A stretch of 39,404 nucleotides of DNA from an uncultured Eubacteriales bacterium (GCA_934488615.1 CAKSSJ010000019.1:1-39404), one strand, 5' to 3'; shown: positions 8,093-16,471, counted from the first letter of the stretch. Translations and numbers: made by a program. The notes: generated by a model not told the origin, from the sequence alone.

Positions 8093-8185
8093 TAAATGCC
8101 AAGAAACCAACTTACCGATAACGGTGCGACTGAAATTTATTTAAACAATATTATTTTGATAATAATAAACAGAGGAGGATATATA

Positions 8186-10132
8186 ATGAGTAAAGGAAAA
8201 TTTTACATTACGACTGCTATTGCCTATACCTCGCGCAAGCCGCATATCGGCAACAGCTATGAGATTGTAATGACCGACGCAATTGCAAGATACAAGAGAT
8301 TGCAGGGCTACGACGTTTTCTTCCAGACAGGCACTGACGAGCACGGTCAGAAGATTGAGGAGATCGCCGCCGCCGAGGGTATCACACCGAAGCAGCACGT
8401 TGACCGTGTAGCAGGTGAGATCAAGGAGATTTGCGACCTTTTGAACACGACCTATGACAAGTTCATCAGAACGACCGACCCCGACCACGAGAAGGTCATT
8501 CAGAAGATTTTCAAAAAGCTCTATGATCAAGGCGATATCTACAAGGGACACTATGAGGGAATGTACTGCACTCCCTGCGAGTCCTTCTGGACGGAATCAC
8601 AGCTCGTTGACGGCAAATGCCCCGACTGCGGCCGTGAGGTAAAGCCTGCCCGTGAGGAGGCATATTTCCTCAAGCTTTCAAAGTATCAGAAGCAGTTGGA
8701 GGAATACATTGAGAGCAACGAAAACTTCATCTACCCCGAGAGCAGAAAGAAAGAGATGCTCAATAACTTCATCAAGCCGGGTCTTCAGGATCTTTGTGTT
8801 TCGAGAACCTCGTTTAAGTGGGGTATTCCTGTTGACTTTGACCCGAAGCACGTTGTTTACGTTTGGCTTGACGCCCTCGCAAACTATATCACGGGTATCG
8901 GCTACGATCCCGACGGTTCGAGCGATCAGTACAAGAAATATTGGCCTGCCGACGTTCATATAATCGGCAAGGACATTGTCCGCTTCCATACGATCTACTG
9001 GCCGATCATGCTTATGGCTCTCGGAGAGCCGCTTCCAAAGCAGGTTTTCGGTCATCCGTGGCTTCTTTTTGGAACGGATAAAATGTCAAAATCAAGGGGC
9101 AACGTCATCTATGCCGACGATCTTGTTGAGCTTTTCGGCGTTGACGCTGTAAGATATTATCTGCTTGCCGAAATGCCCTACGCTTCGGACGGTTCAATCA
9201 CATACGAGAACATGATCGAACGTTATAATGCCGATCTTGCAAACACTCTAGGCAACCTCGTCAACAGAACTATCGCCATGACGAACAAGTATTTTGACGG
9301 CGTTGTTCAGTCGGGCGATGTAACGGAAGCACTCGACGATGAGCTTAAGACCCTTGCGGTTGAGACAGTCGGCAAGGTTGATAAGCTCCTTTCGGAATAC
9401 AGGGTCAGCGACACGCTTGACGCAATTTTCACGCTCGCAAAGCGCTGTAACAAATATATTGACGAGACTACTCCGTGGGCGCTCGCAAAGGATGAAAGCA
9501 AGAAAGCACGTCTCGGTACCGTGCTTTACAATCTGCTTGAAAGCATTCGTTTCGTAGCTGTTCTTCTTTCTCCGTTCCTGCCCGAAACCTCGGAGAAGAT
9601 TCTCGCTCAGATGAATACGGATATCAAGGATTATGATTCGCTTTCCGCTTTCGGTGCACTCAAGGCAGGCACTGTTGTAGGTAAGGCAGAGCCGCTCTTT
9701 GCACGAATTGACGCAAAGGAAATGTTTGAGAAGATCGAGGCGAGAGCCGAAGCCGCTCAGGAGGCTGCCAAGGAGGAAAATGCCGAGGTTGAGGAAGCCG
9801 AGGGTCTTGCAAAGATAGGCATTGAGGATTTTTCTAAGGTTGAGCTCAAGGTTGCTGAGATCAAGGACTGTGAGCCTGTCAAAAAGGCGAAAAAGCTTTT
9901 GAAGCTCACGCTTGACGACGGAAGCAAAATGCCGAGAATCGTTGCAAGCGGAATTGCAAAATGGTACAAGCCCGAGGAGCTTATCGGTCACAAGGTCATC
10001 GTTGTTTCCAATCTCAAGCCTGCCGTGCTTTGCGGCGTTGAGAGCAACGGAATGATTCTTGCCGCCGACGCAGGCGACGAGGCAAAGGTAGTATTTGTTG
10101 ACGGCATGCCGAACGGAGCAAAGATAAGATAA
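8186..10132 (+). CDS. metG: Methionyl-tRNA synthetase with C-terminal tRNA-binding domain
   Basis: Charges tRNA-Met, cytosolic, 648 aa. The class I signatures HIGN (residues 20-23) and KMSKS (299-303) are intact. A knuckle CTPC...CPDC near 127-147 is the usual zinc site. The last ~100 residues form the EMAP/Trbp111-like OB domain, joined by an Ala/Glu-rich linker, which supports dimerisation and tRNA binding. ATG at 8186 is chosen for AGAGGAGG six bases upstream and because the protein then begins at the normal family start. Expression is controlled by the T-box leader. The stop overlaps the tatD start as TAATG. Confidence 0.96.
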   Translation: MSKGKFYITTAIAYTSRKPHIGNSYEIVMTDAIARYKRLQGYDVFFQTGTDEHGQKIEEIAAAEGITPKQHVDRVAGEIKEICDLLNTTYDKFIRTTDPDHEKVIQKIFKKLYDQGDIYKGHYEGMYCTPCESFWTESQLVDGKCPDCGREVKPAREEAYFLKLSKYQKQLEEYIESNENFIYPESRKKEMLNNFIKPGLQDLCVSRTSFKWGIPVDFDPKHVVYVWLDALANYITGIGYDPDGSSDQYKKYWPADVHIIGKDIVRFHTIYWPIMLMALGEPLPKQVFGHPWLLFGTDKMSKSRGNVIYADDLVELFGVDAVRYYLLAEMPYASDGSITYENMIERYNADLANTLGNLVNRTIAMTNKYFDGVVQSGDVTEALDDELKTLAVETVGKVDKLLSEYRVSDTLDAIFTLAKRCNKYIDETTPWALAKDESKKARLGTVLYNLLESIRFVAVLLSPFLPETSEKILAQMNTDIKDYDSLSAFGALKAGTVVGKAEPLFARIDAKEMFEKIEARAEAAQEAAKEENAEVEEAEGLAKIGIEDFSKVELKVAEIKDCEPVKKAKKLLKLTLDDGSKMPRIVASGIAKWYKPEELIGHKVIVVSNLKPAVLCGVESNGMILAADAGDEAKVVFVDGMPNGAKIR

Positions 10133-10899
10133 TGTACCACTCAATTTTTGACACACATGCCCATTATGACGATGAAAAATTCGATGAGGACAGAGACTGG
10201 CTTTTGAAATCTCTGCCCTCAAAGGGTGTTGTAAATATAATCAACTGCGGCTGTGACCTTGCATCGAGCCTCAGAAGCATTGAATTTTCCGAGAAATACG
10301 AATATTTTTATTCGGCGGTCGGAATTCACCCGAGCAATATTACGGACGTATCTTACGACGAGCTTGAAAAAATCAGGGAGCTTTATTCGCACCCGAAATG
10401 CGTTGCTGTCGGCGAGATAGGATTGGAATACCACTACGATTTTGTCCCGAAGGATAAACAGCTTGATATTTTTGAAAAGCAAATTATTCTCGCAAACGAG
10501 CTTGACCTGCCCGTTATCGTTCATGACCGCGAGGCGCACGAGGACACGATGAACCTCTTGAAAAAGTACAAGCCCAAGGGCGTTGTGCATTGCTTCTCGG
10601 GAAGCGCCGAGATGGCAAAAGAGGTGCTGAAGCTCGGCATGTATATCGGTCTCGGCGGTGCGGTCACGTTCAAGAACGCACGCAAGCCGCTTGAGGTTGC
10701 AGAAATCGTTCCCGAGGACAGACTGCTGCTCGAAACGGACTGCCCGTATATGACGCCCGTGCCGTTTAGAGGTCAGCGCAACTCATCGGATCTGATTGCA
10801 TATTCTGCCGAAAAGCTCGCCGAGGTCAGACACACCGACACTCAAACGCTTTTCGACACTGCAAACGAAAATGCACGCAGGCTGTTTGGAATTGAATAA
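10132..10899 (+). CDS. tatD: TatD family metal-dependent deoxyribonuclease/hydrolase
   Basis: TIM-barrel hydrolase of 255 aa. Metal ligands are recognisable: DTHAHYDD (His9, His11), VGEIGLEYHYD, IVHDREAHEDT, VVHCFSGS and LLETDCPY. Bacterial TatD proteins have Mg-dependent DNase and D-amino-acyl-tRNA deacylase activities reported in some homologues; the native substrate here is unknown. ATG shares its A with the metG stop codon (TAATG), so it is translationally coupled to metG. The metG-tatD order is common in Firmicutes. An intrinsic terminator follows at once. Confidence 0.93.
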   Translation: MYHSIFDTHAHYDDEKFDEDRDWLLKSLPSKGVVNIINCGCDLASSLRSIEFSEKYEYFYSAVGIHPSNITDVSYDELEKIRELYSHPKCVAVGEIGLEYHYDFVPKDKQLDIFEKQIILANELDLPVIVHDREAHEDTMNLLKKYKPKGVVHCFSGSAEMAKEVLKLGMYIGLGGAVTFKNARKPLEVAEIVPEDRLLLETDCPYMTPVPFRGQRNSSDLIAYSAEKLAEVRHTDTQTLFDTANENARRLFGIE

Positions 10900-10903
10900 A
10901 ATT

Positions 10904-10930
10904 AAAGGCTATGACAAGCCTTTTGTTTTA
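10904..10930 (+). terminator. Terminator after tatD
   Basis: AAAGGCT, a 6-base loop and AGCCTTT, followed by TGTTTTA. It ends the metG-tatD transcript and lies between the convergent tatD and carboxypeptidase genes. Confidence 0.75.
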
Positions 10931-10940
10931 AATGAAACAA

Positions 10941-11966
10941 TCACTTAATCCGTCCGTACAAATCGAGTGTGGCGGCGCAACGTGAATTATCGTCCTTGCA
11001 TCCTGTTACAATGATTATATAGGTTTTGCCGTTCTTCTCGAATACCGATATCAGGCAGTAGCCTGCGCTGTCGGTAGTGCCTGTCTTGCCGCCGACAAAT
11101 TCCTTGCAATAGTACGGACTTTTTGGGTCAATGAGCTTGATGTGGTTCTTCCACGTTATGCTTCCGCCTGCGGCAAATGTAACCTTAGTCTCTTTGATAG
11201 AAATTATCTTTTTAATACTCTGATTTTTTATTGCACATTTCGTCAGCGTCAGAAGATCCTCTGTGGTGGTGTACTGCTTCTCGTTGTCCCACCCGTCGGG
11301 ATTTTCAAACCGGCTGTCCGTCATGCCGATTTCCTTGGCGGTTTGGTTCATCAGCTCGCAGAAATATGCGACCGCCTGCTTGTCGCTGAGCTTATCGTTC
11401 GGACGAAGCTGACGCGCTGTGCCGACAGCTATTGCGTAAGCCGCATCATTGCCTGACATCAGCAAAAGCCCTGTCACTAAATCGTAAAGTGTCAGCACGT
11501 TTCCTTTTTGAATAAGGCAAAGGCTTGAACCCTGCTGAACCATGTCCTGCTCGGAGCCGACCTTGAATTTCGTCTCGGGCTTTACATATTTGAGCGCCGT
11601 GTAAGCGGTAAGAAATTTCGTCATGCTTGCGGGATAAATGCGTTTGTCAATATTTTTCTGCTGGCTGAATCTGTCCGTGTCAACGCAGTAGGTGAGTGCT
11701 GTCTTGTACAGGTCGGCAGGTGCCTTTGTCGTTGTCACAGCCGCCGTTGACACTGCGGTTGCAGTGGTAGATGTCGTAGCGGTCGTAGCCTGCGCGGCTG
11801 TCTGTGAGGCCGTCTCTTGCGTTATATTATCAACAACAGGTCTTGAGCTTCCATGATCGGGGAGAGTAGAAATATCATTTGAATATGTCTTTTTGACCTG
11901 ACACGAGGTCAGTGTTATCATTGCCGCCGCAAGCAGAATTGCAGACAGCCTTTTGAAAACCTTCAT
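10941..11966 (-). CDS. D-alanyl-D-alanine carboxypeptidase, lipoprotein (peptidase S11)
   Basis: Trims the terminal D-Ala from peptidoglycan stem peptides outside the membrane, 341 aa. A signal peptide ends in the lipobox LTSC with Cys22 as the lipidation site. A long Thr/Ala/Ser-rich linker (about 50-82) tethers the catalytic domain. The penicillin-binding motifs are all present: SMTK (Ser114, Lys117), SGN (171-173) and KTG (294-296). The C-terminal amphipathic anchor helix of DacA-type enzymes is missing, consistent with lipid anchoring instead. ATG at 11966 has AAGGAT about 8 bases upstream. It is a single gene convergent with tatD. Which PBP4/5/6-like role it plays is not decidable here. 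Confidence 0.9.
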   Translation of the reverse strand: MKVFKRLSAILLAAAMITLTSCQVKKTYSNDISTLPDHGSSRPVVDNITQETASQTAAQATTATTSTTATAVSTAAVTTTKAPADLYKTALTYCVDTDRFSQQKNIDKRIYPASMTKFLTAYTALKYVKPETKFKVGSEQDMVQQGSSLCLIQKGNVLTLYDLVTGLLLMSGNDAAYAIAVGTARQLRPNDKLSDKQAVAYFCELMNQTAKEIGMTDSRFENPDGWDNEKQYTTTEDLLTLTKCAIKNQSIKKIISIKETKVTFAAGGSITWKNHIKLIDPKSPYYCKEFVGGKTGTTDSAGYCLISVFEKNGKTYIIIVTGCKDDNSRCAATLDLYGRIK

Positions 11967-12046
11967 GAAATCTATCCTTCAATAACTTTTTTGAATATTA
12001 TAATATTGTTTTGCATTTCAGTCAATCAAAAATATTTTGATAATGA

Positions 12047-12075
12047 TTGAACAGTGGCGGATATTATGATAAAAT
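12047..12075 (+). promoter_or_regulatory. Promoter of the GH127-like gene
   Basis: TTGAAC (12047-12052), 17 bases, TAAAAT (12070-12075). The RBS GAGGTGATT follows at 12109-12117. No operator was recognised. Confidence 0.5.
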
Positions 12076-12120
12076 ACATATATAATTATGCAAAGCAAGC
12101 TTATCATGAGGTGATTGTAA

Positions 12121-13791
12121 ATGTACGAAAAATTTGATCCGATAAACAGCGCAAGGTTGGTTCATCATTACATAACGAATATGTGCGACAAGGCATATGA
12201 TAACCTGCCCTATTGGCTTCTGCTTCCGAACAAAAAGCCTGCCGAGGCGGCTCATTGCCGTGTTGACGATGCCGAGCTTGTCGGTTCATGGTATGAGGGC
12301 TTGACAAGCGCAATGCGTATGCTCAATACAAATGAGGGTGATGACGTCAAGCAATCACTGCGCCGTCATCTTATGAAATCGTGGGGCGAGCATGGACTGC
12401 GCTTCTGCGAGAAATACCCGTGGACGCACACTGTTCATGCATCTTTTCATGAAATGGGATATATTTTGCCTGCGCTCAATATGATCACCGAGGAATATCC
12501 CGAGGATGAGGAGGCGGAAAAACGTGCCTCCGAGCTTGTCCGCGGTATGCGTTCGCTTGTGATTGAGCGTAAGGTGTGTACATTTTGGTCGGGCGATTAT
12601 GATGAGGACGAGCCGCTTTACGAATTCCCGAACGATGTTTATTTGAAAGAGGGCGGCTTTGATCTTACCCGTCACACGGGCAGGGGAGAGCAGGTGATCC
12701 GCAATGCGGTGTCGATGCAGGCGCTTGTCCGCCGATATGAATTAAAGGGCGATGAGGTCGCTCTTGACCTTGCAAGAGGTATTGCAAACTATGTTCTCGA
12801 TACCTCAAAATATTTTAACTATAAAATGGAGTTTTTCGGACACGTTCATTCAGCGATGTGGTTTGCGTGCGGAGTTGTGAAGCTCGGCAGACTCACAAAC
12901 GAGGAAAGATATATCAAAGACGGCAAAGCGATTTATGATTATGTCCGCTCGCTTTCCTCGGATTTCGGCTGGGTGCCCGAATATGCACAGTGGCATCCCG
13001 TTGAGGAGGAGCACTGCGAGACCTGCTGTATCAGGGATATGATAGTCTGCGCCGACGAGCTTATCAAATGCGGCTATGAGGAATATTGGAACGATATGAA
13101 CCTCTTTGCACGCAATCAACTGATGGAAAATCAGGTTAAATATACGGGCTATGTCGAGTGCGACAATTCAAGACCCGACGGTGACGGAATAACCTACCGT
13201 GACATCGACAAGCGTATGATCGGCGGATTTACGGGCGGAAGCGAGCCAAATTCAATTTCGCTTTCACGTTTCCGTTCAATTGCCGGATGCTGCGTCGGTA
13301 CGGCTCCCGTGGCGCTGAAAACCGTGTGGGATAATGCGATAACGGAGAACGACGGTGTTTTGACGGTTAATATTCCATGCGACAAGGAAATAGATGAAAT
13401 AAAAATGGAGTCGTTTATTCCGAATGACGGCATAATTCGCCTGACGGCAAAAAGGGCTTGTAAGGCAGGCTTCCGCAGGTACGATTGGATGCGTGACATG
13501 ACGGTCACGCTCAACGGAGAAAAGATTGATGGCACCTTTGCGGAAATGAAAGCAGGGGACGTTCTTCAGCTTACATTCAACATTGATACGGTTGAGAAGA
13601 AGGAAACAGTGCGCGGAATTGAATTTACGGTTTACTGGCGCGGCTGTGATGTCGTTGATTTGACGCCGAGAGGCGAGCATGTCAGACTTTATCAGCGTGA
13701 CCTCTCCAAGCCGAAATATTACCCGACACCCGAGGATGTCGCATATACAGGTGCGGCAAACTACGGCCCGACCCAGCAGACAAAGAAGTAA
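12121..13791 (+). CDS. Divergent GH127-like (beta-L-arabinofuranosidase fold) protein
   Basis: Cytosolic protein, 556 aa, no signal peptide. An alpha/alpha-barrel-type helical body is followed by a beta-rich C-terminus. The zinc-thiolate cluster known from Bifidobacterium HypBA1 seems to be present: CETCC at residues 299-303 corresponds to its E-T-C element and GCC at 389-391 to the paired cysteines that include the nucleophile. Surroundings differ (GCCVGTAP where CCPPN is usual), so the substrate may not be beta-L-arabinofuranoside. The TNE and ATAP-type segments suggest the DUF1680 superfamily. ATG at 12121 is supported by GAGGTGATT upstream. It is monocistronic with its own promoter and a strong terminator. 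A role in plant or host glycan use is likely but inferred. Confidence 0.72.
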   Translation: MYEKFDPINSARLVHHYITNMCDKAYDNLPYWLLLPNKKPAEAAHCRVDDAELVGSWYEGLTSAMRMLNTNEGDDVKQSLRRHLMKSWGEHGLRFCEKYPWTHTVHASFHEMGYILPALNMITEEYPEDEEAEKRASELVRGMRSLVIERKVCTFWSGDYDEDEPLYEFPNDVYLKEGGFDLTRHTGRGEQVIRNAVSMQALVRRYELKGDEVALDLARGIANYVLDTSKYFNYKMEFFGHVHSAMWFACGVVKLGRLTNEERYIKDGKAIYDYVRSLSSDFGWVPEYAQWHPVEEEHCETCCIRDMIVCADELIKCGYEEYWNDMNLFARNQLMENQVKYTGYVECDNSRPDGDGITYRDIDKRMIGGFTGGSEPNSISLSRFRSIAGCCVGTAPVALKTVWDNAITENDGVLTVNIPCDKEIDEIKMESFIPNDGIIRLTAKRACKAGFRRYDWMRDMTVTLNGEKIDGTFAEMKAGDVLQLTFNIDTVEKKETVRGIEFTVYWRGCDVVDLTPRGEHVRLYQRDLSKPKYYPTPEDVAYTGAANYGPTQQTKK

Positions 13792-13814
13792 TACAGAAAA
13801 TTTATACTTTCTCA

Positions 13815-13847
13815 CGCCTTCCCTTGTTGCAAGGGGAGGCGTTTTTT
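13815..13847 (+). terminator. Terminator after the GH127-like gene
   Basis: A 12-bp stem (CGCCTTCCCTTG / CAAGGGGAGGCG, one G-T pair) with a 3-base loop and TTTTTT. The same CCCCTTGCAACAAGGGG theme recurs at 14030-14046, so the terminator may derive from the repeat family. Confidence 0.88.
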
Positions 13848-13935
13848 GAGAGAAAAGATAAAAGAGAATAGTGAAAAGAAAAGGTATTTTGCGTTGCAAA
13901 GCGTTGAAAGGTTTGATGAAATTTGTTTTGAACGT

Positions 13936-14049
13936 GGGCTCCTCCATTGGGGGAGCTGGCGCGTAAGCGACTGAGGGAGTGTTATCAGACTTTAATTTTT
14001 ATCCCCTCCGTCGTCAATGACGACACCTCCCCTTGCAACAAGGGGAGGC
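13936..14049. repeat. Modular hairpin repeat, short copy B1
   Basis: Begins GGGCTCCTCCATTGGGGGAGCTGGCGCG, passes GCGACTGAGGGAG, an A/T-rich middle, then CCCCTCCGTCG and CACCTCCCC, and ends in the hairpin CCTCCCCTTGCAACAAGGGGAGG. It matches the head of copy A (GGCGCGTCAGCGACTGATGAGG) but lacks the GC-rich inner module. The region 13848-13935 before it is purine-rich and holds nothing else recognised. Confidence 0.7.
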
Positions 14050-14104
14050 TTGAATATAACGTCAATTTCTAGATCATACTTTAAGTAAGCAGAAACCTAT
14101 TCTT

Positions 14105-14146
14105 GGCGCCCCTGTAGGGGAGCTGTCAGCGTAGCTGACTGAGGGG
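14105..14146. repeat. Modular hairpin repeat, fragment B2
   Basis: GGCGCCCCTGTAGGGGAGCTGTCAGC is followed by GTAGCTGACTGAGGGG. It has two small hairpins: CCCCTGTAGGGG, and AGCTGTCAGC with GCTGACT. The first 30 bases of the window match this fragment in inverted orientation. Confidence 0.65.
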
Positions 14147-14181
14147 TTTTCTTGAAGTCAGAAAAGACTTACTTTGAGCGT

Positions 14182-14373
14182 GGGCTCCTCCTACGGGGTA
14201 GCGAAGTGTCGGCGCGGTAGTGAATGACAGTCCGGTGGACTGTCAGAGCCGCGACGTGACCGAGCCGCAGCGAGACGCTGTCGCGGCTCGTCCGTGACTG
14301 AGGGAGTAAAGTTTGAGTAAATTCTAACCCCTCCGTCACGCCTACGTCGTGCCACCTCCCCTGCAGGGGAGGC
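14182..14373. repeat. Modular inverted-repeat element, copy B3
   Basis: About 190 bases with imperfect terminal inverted repeats (GGCTCCTCC at the left, GGGGAGGC at the right). Read on the minus strand it follows copy A (2420-2644) in order: hairpin end, GGAGG...CTCCGTCACG pairing across an A/T-rich middle, the GC-rich module with CTGACAGTCCACCGGACTGT, then the closing repeat. The shared inner module is about 90% identical over some 80 bases. With B1 and B2 it fills most of the 13848-14410 gap; no gene is present there. Confidence 0.7.
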
Positions 14374-14410
14374 GAGATGTTTTCTGTGTAAAATAAATCT
14401 TCAACTTAAC

Positions 14411-14448
14411 CAAACAAAAAAGACATTCCTTTTTCGGGAATGTCTTTA
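14411..14448 (-). terminator. Terminator after proS
   Basis: On the minus strand, AAGACATTCC and GGAATGTCTT form the stem around CGAAAAA, followed by TTTTGTTTGG. It ends the acpP-proS transcript. Confidence 0.88.
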
Positions 14449-14462
14449 ATATTATAGCTAAA

Positions 14463-15899
14463 TCAATATGCCTTGCCCCAATAGAGCATGTGCTTTGCAG
14501 GCTTGCCGCAGCAAACACAGGTGTCGCCGAGATGCTCCTGCTCAAACGGAATACAGCGCGATGTGATTCCGAGCTCGTCCTTGAGCTTATCCTCACACTC
14601 TCTGTCGCCGCACCACATAGCCTTGATGAAGCCCGGCTTGTTGTCTGCAATGTCCTTAAGCTCGGCATAATCCTTCGCCGTAAAGGTCATTGCTGCTCTG
14701 CGGTCGATCGCTTTCTGATAAAGACCGTCGCGGACCGCTTCAAGCAATTCGGGAATCTTTGTTTCAAGCTCATCGAGCGAAACGAAGATCTTCTCACCGT
14801 TATCGCGGCGAACAACAACACAGCGGTTGTTTTCGATATCCTTGGGACCGATCTCAAGACGAAGCGGAACGCCCTTCATCTCATATTCCGCGAACTTCCA
14901 GCCTGCGCTGTTGTCGGAATCGTCAAGCTTAACTCGGCAAACGTTTGCAAGCCTGTTCTTAAGCTCGTTAGCCTTATCGAGAACGCCCTCCTTGTGAGAA
15001 GCGATGGGAATAATAACAAGCTGAATCGGAGCGACTGCCGGCGGAAGAACAAGTCCGTTGTCATCGCCGTGGGTCATGATGATTGCGCCGATAAGACGTG
15101 TCGTTGTACCCCATGAGGTTTGGAACGGGTGATGAAGCTTGTTGTCCTTGCCCGTGAACTGAATGTCAAACGCCTTTGCAAAGCCGTCACCGAAATAATG
15201 CGATGTGCCGCTCTGGAGAGCCTTGCCGTCGTGCATAAGAGCCTCGATGGTGTATGTATCCTCAGCACCCGCAAAACGCTCTTTCTCGGTTTTAACGCCC
15301 TTTACAACAGGCATTGCAAGATACTTCTCGCAGAACTCGGCGTAAACGTTGAGCATGCGGATCGTTTCCTCCTGAGCCTCCTCGGCTGTTGCATGGATCG
15401 TGTGACCCTCCTGCCAAAGAAACTCTCTTGTACGCAGGAAGGGACGTGTTGTCTTTTCCCAACGAACAACACTTACCCACTGATTGTAGAGCTTCGGAAG
15501 ATCTCTGTATGAATGAACGATGTTTGCATAATGCTCGCAGAAAAGAGTTTCGGATGTGGGTCTGACGCAAAGTCTTTCCTCAAGCTTTTCGTTGCCGCCG
15601 TGGGTTACCCATGCAACCTCGGGAGCGAAGCCCTCAACGTGATCCTTTTCCTTTTCAAGCAGGCTTTCGGGAATGAACATGGGCATGCATACGTTCTCAT
15701 GACCTGTTGCTTTGAACATGCCGTCCATGATGCGCTGAATGTTTTCCCAAATCGCATAGCCGTAGGGTCTGATAACCATACAGCCCTTAACGCTTGTGTA
15801 TTCGCAAAGCTCAGCCTTCTTAACAACGTCTGTGTACCATTTTGCGAAATCCTCGTCCATTGACGTGATTTCTTCAACCATTTTTTTCTGCTGTGCCAA
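14463..15899 (-). CDS. proS: Prolyl-tRNA synthetase, archaeal/eukaryotic (type 3) form
   Basis: Class II synthetase charging tRNA-Pro, 478 aa, without the editing insertion of the bacterial long form. Motif 2 (RTREFLWQEGHT), the RPTSET loop, motif 3 around TRLIGAIIMTHGDDNG and a C-terminal zinc-like domain (WCGDRECED ... CVCCGKPAK) ending in a terminal Tyr are all typical of the type 3 enzyme. The chosen start is TTG at 15899 because AAGGCGG lies about 9 bases upstream; ATG at 15881, six codons later, has no RBS. It follows acpP by 20 bases, so the two probably share a transcript. Confidence 0.93.
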   Translation of the reverse strand: MAQQKKMVEEITSMDEDFAKWYTDVVKKAELCEYTSVKGCMVIRPYGYAIWENIQRIMDGMFKATGHENVCMPMFIPESLLEKEKDHVEGFAPEVAWVTHGGNEKLEERLCVRPTSETLFCEHYANIVHSYRDLPKLYNQWVSVVRWEKTTRPFLRTREFLWQEGHTIHATAEEAQEETIRMLNVYAEFCEKYLAMPVVKGVKTEKERFAGAEDTYTIEALMHDGKALQSGTSHYFGDGFAKAFDIQFTGKDNKLHHPFQTSWGTTTRLIGAIIMTHGDDNGLVLPPAVAPIQLVIIPIASHKEGVLDKANELKNRLANVCRVKLDDSDNSAGWKFAEYEMKGVPLRLEIGPKDIENNRCVVVRRDNGEKIFVSLDELETKIPELLEAVRDGLYQKAIDRRAAMTFTAKDYAELKDIADNKPGFIKAMWCGDRECEDKLKDELGITSRCIPFEQEHLGDTCVCCGKPAKHMLYWGKAY

Positions 15900-15919
15900 T
15901 TTTACTACCGCCTTTTATT

Positions 15920-16156
15920 TTATTCGTGATCCTCAATATATCTTACTGCGTCGTCAACGGTTCTCATTTCTTCAACCGCTTCGTCGGGAACCTCAACCTG
16001 GAACTCGTCTTCAATGCTCATTACAAGGTCAACAATGTCGAGACTGTCTGCACCGAGATCGTCAATGATATCGCTGTCGGGGCGGATATCGTCCTCGTCG
16101 ATTTCAAGCTGTTCGGCGATTATCTTTTGCAGTCTTTCAAATACTGATACTGACAT
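15920..16156 (-). CDS. acpP: Acyl carrier protein
   Basis: 78 aa acidic carrier of acyl chains in fatty acid synthesis. The phosphopantetheine attachment site is Ser38 in DLGADSLDIV, the standard ACP motif. ATG at 16156 has GGAGGAG about 9 bases upstream and gives the normal ACP length; a longer reading from 16192 has no support. The promoter at 16199-16227 lies just upstream. The arrangement acpP-proS is not a functional pathway link. No other fatty acid synthesis gene is in the window, so this may be a secondary ACP, for example for a surface polymer; that is inference. Confidence 0.93.
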   Translation of the reverse strand: MSVSVFERLQKIIAEQLEIDEDDIRPDSDIIDDLGADSLDIVDLVMSIEDEFQVEVPDEAVEEMRTVDDAVRYIEDHE

Positions 16157-16189
16157 GGATAGAACTCCTCCAATTTGGTTATTTTTACT

Positions 16190-16227
16190 CACTAAAAGAT
16201 ATTAGTGTTATTTTGAGCTTTTGTCAA
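16190..16227 (-). promoter_or_regulatory. acpP promoter with an overlapping dyad
   Basis: On the minus strand TTGACA (16222-16227), a 17-base spacer and TAATAT (16199-16204). A perfect dyad, CACTAA-6-TTAGTG (16190-16207), covers the -10 element and could bind a repressor. It is not the FapR consensus, whose half-sites face the other way. Confidence 0.65.
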
Positions 16228-16334
16228 TAGAATTTTCGCAATTTATTGATAAAATCGTTGGATTTTTTTACTTTTTCGGGGCTTTGCCAAGCAAGGAATG
16301 CATATTGAAAGCCGAAATGAATATTTTTCTCGAT

Positions 16335-16471
16335 GTAAAGGTGTTTTGCTTTACGACAAGCAAAATCACTTGTCACGGTGGAAAACTCGGTGGAAAGTGT
16401 GGAAAATCCAACGCACTTTCAAGGCTTTTTGACCTGCTTTGTGGAAAATTCGTAAAGGCATCAGCCTTTAC
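16335..16471. other. Four consecutive small hairpins in a gene-free stretch
   Basis: In the 390-base gap between dusB and acpP, four inverted repeats follow each other: GTAAAG/CTTTAC (16335-16354), GACAAG/CTTGTC (16355-16374), GAAAGTGTG/CGCACTTTC (16393-16420) and GTAAAGGC/GCCTTTAC (16452-16471). GTGGAAA occurs four times between 16378 and 16447. The remainder of the gap (16228-16334, 16472-16547) shows only A/T-rich sequence and a weak dyad near 16530. A structured RNA is possible; no protein is supported. Confidence 0.4.

Noticed and set aside
8096..8185. Upstream in-frame extension of metG
   Set aside because: It reads through the repeat element and lacks similarity to methionyl-tRNA synthetases; AGAGGAGG supports ATG 8186.
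9248..10222. A 324-codon minus-strand ORF opposite metG and tatD
   Set aside because: It is antisense to a strongly conserved gene and shows no family motifs; it is a product of codon bias.
16190..16207. FapR operator at the acpP promoter
   Set aside because: The half-sites are oriented opposite to the FapR consensus, so only a generic dyad is claimed.
16377..16448. Four GTGGAAA motifs, two of them TGTGGAAAA, resembling DnaA boxes (oriC-like array)
   Set aside because: Each differs from TGTGGATAA, and there is no dnaA, dnaN or A/T-rich unwinding region; gene content is not that of an origin.
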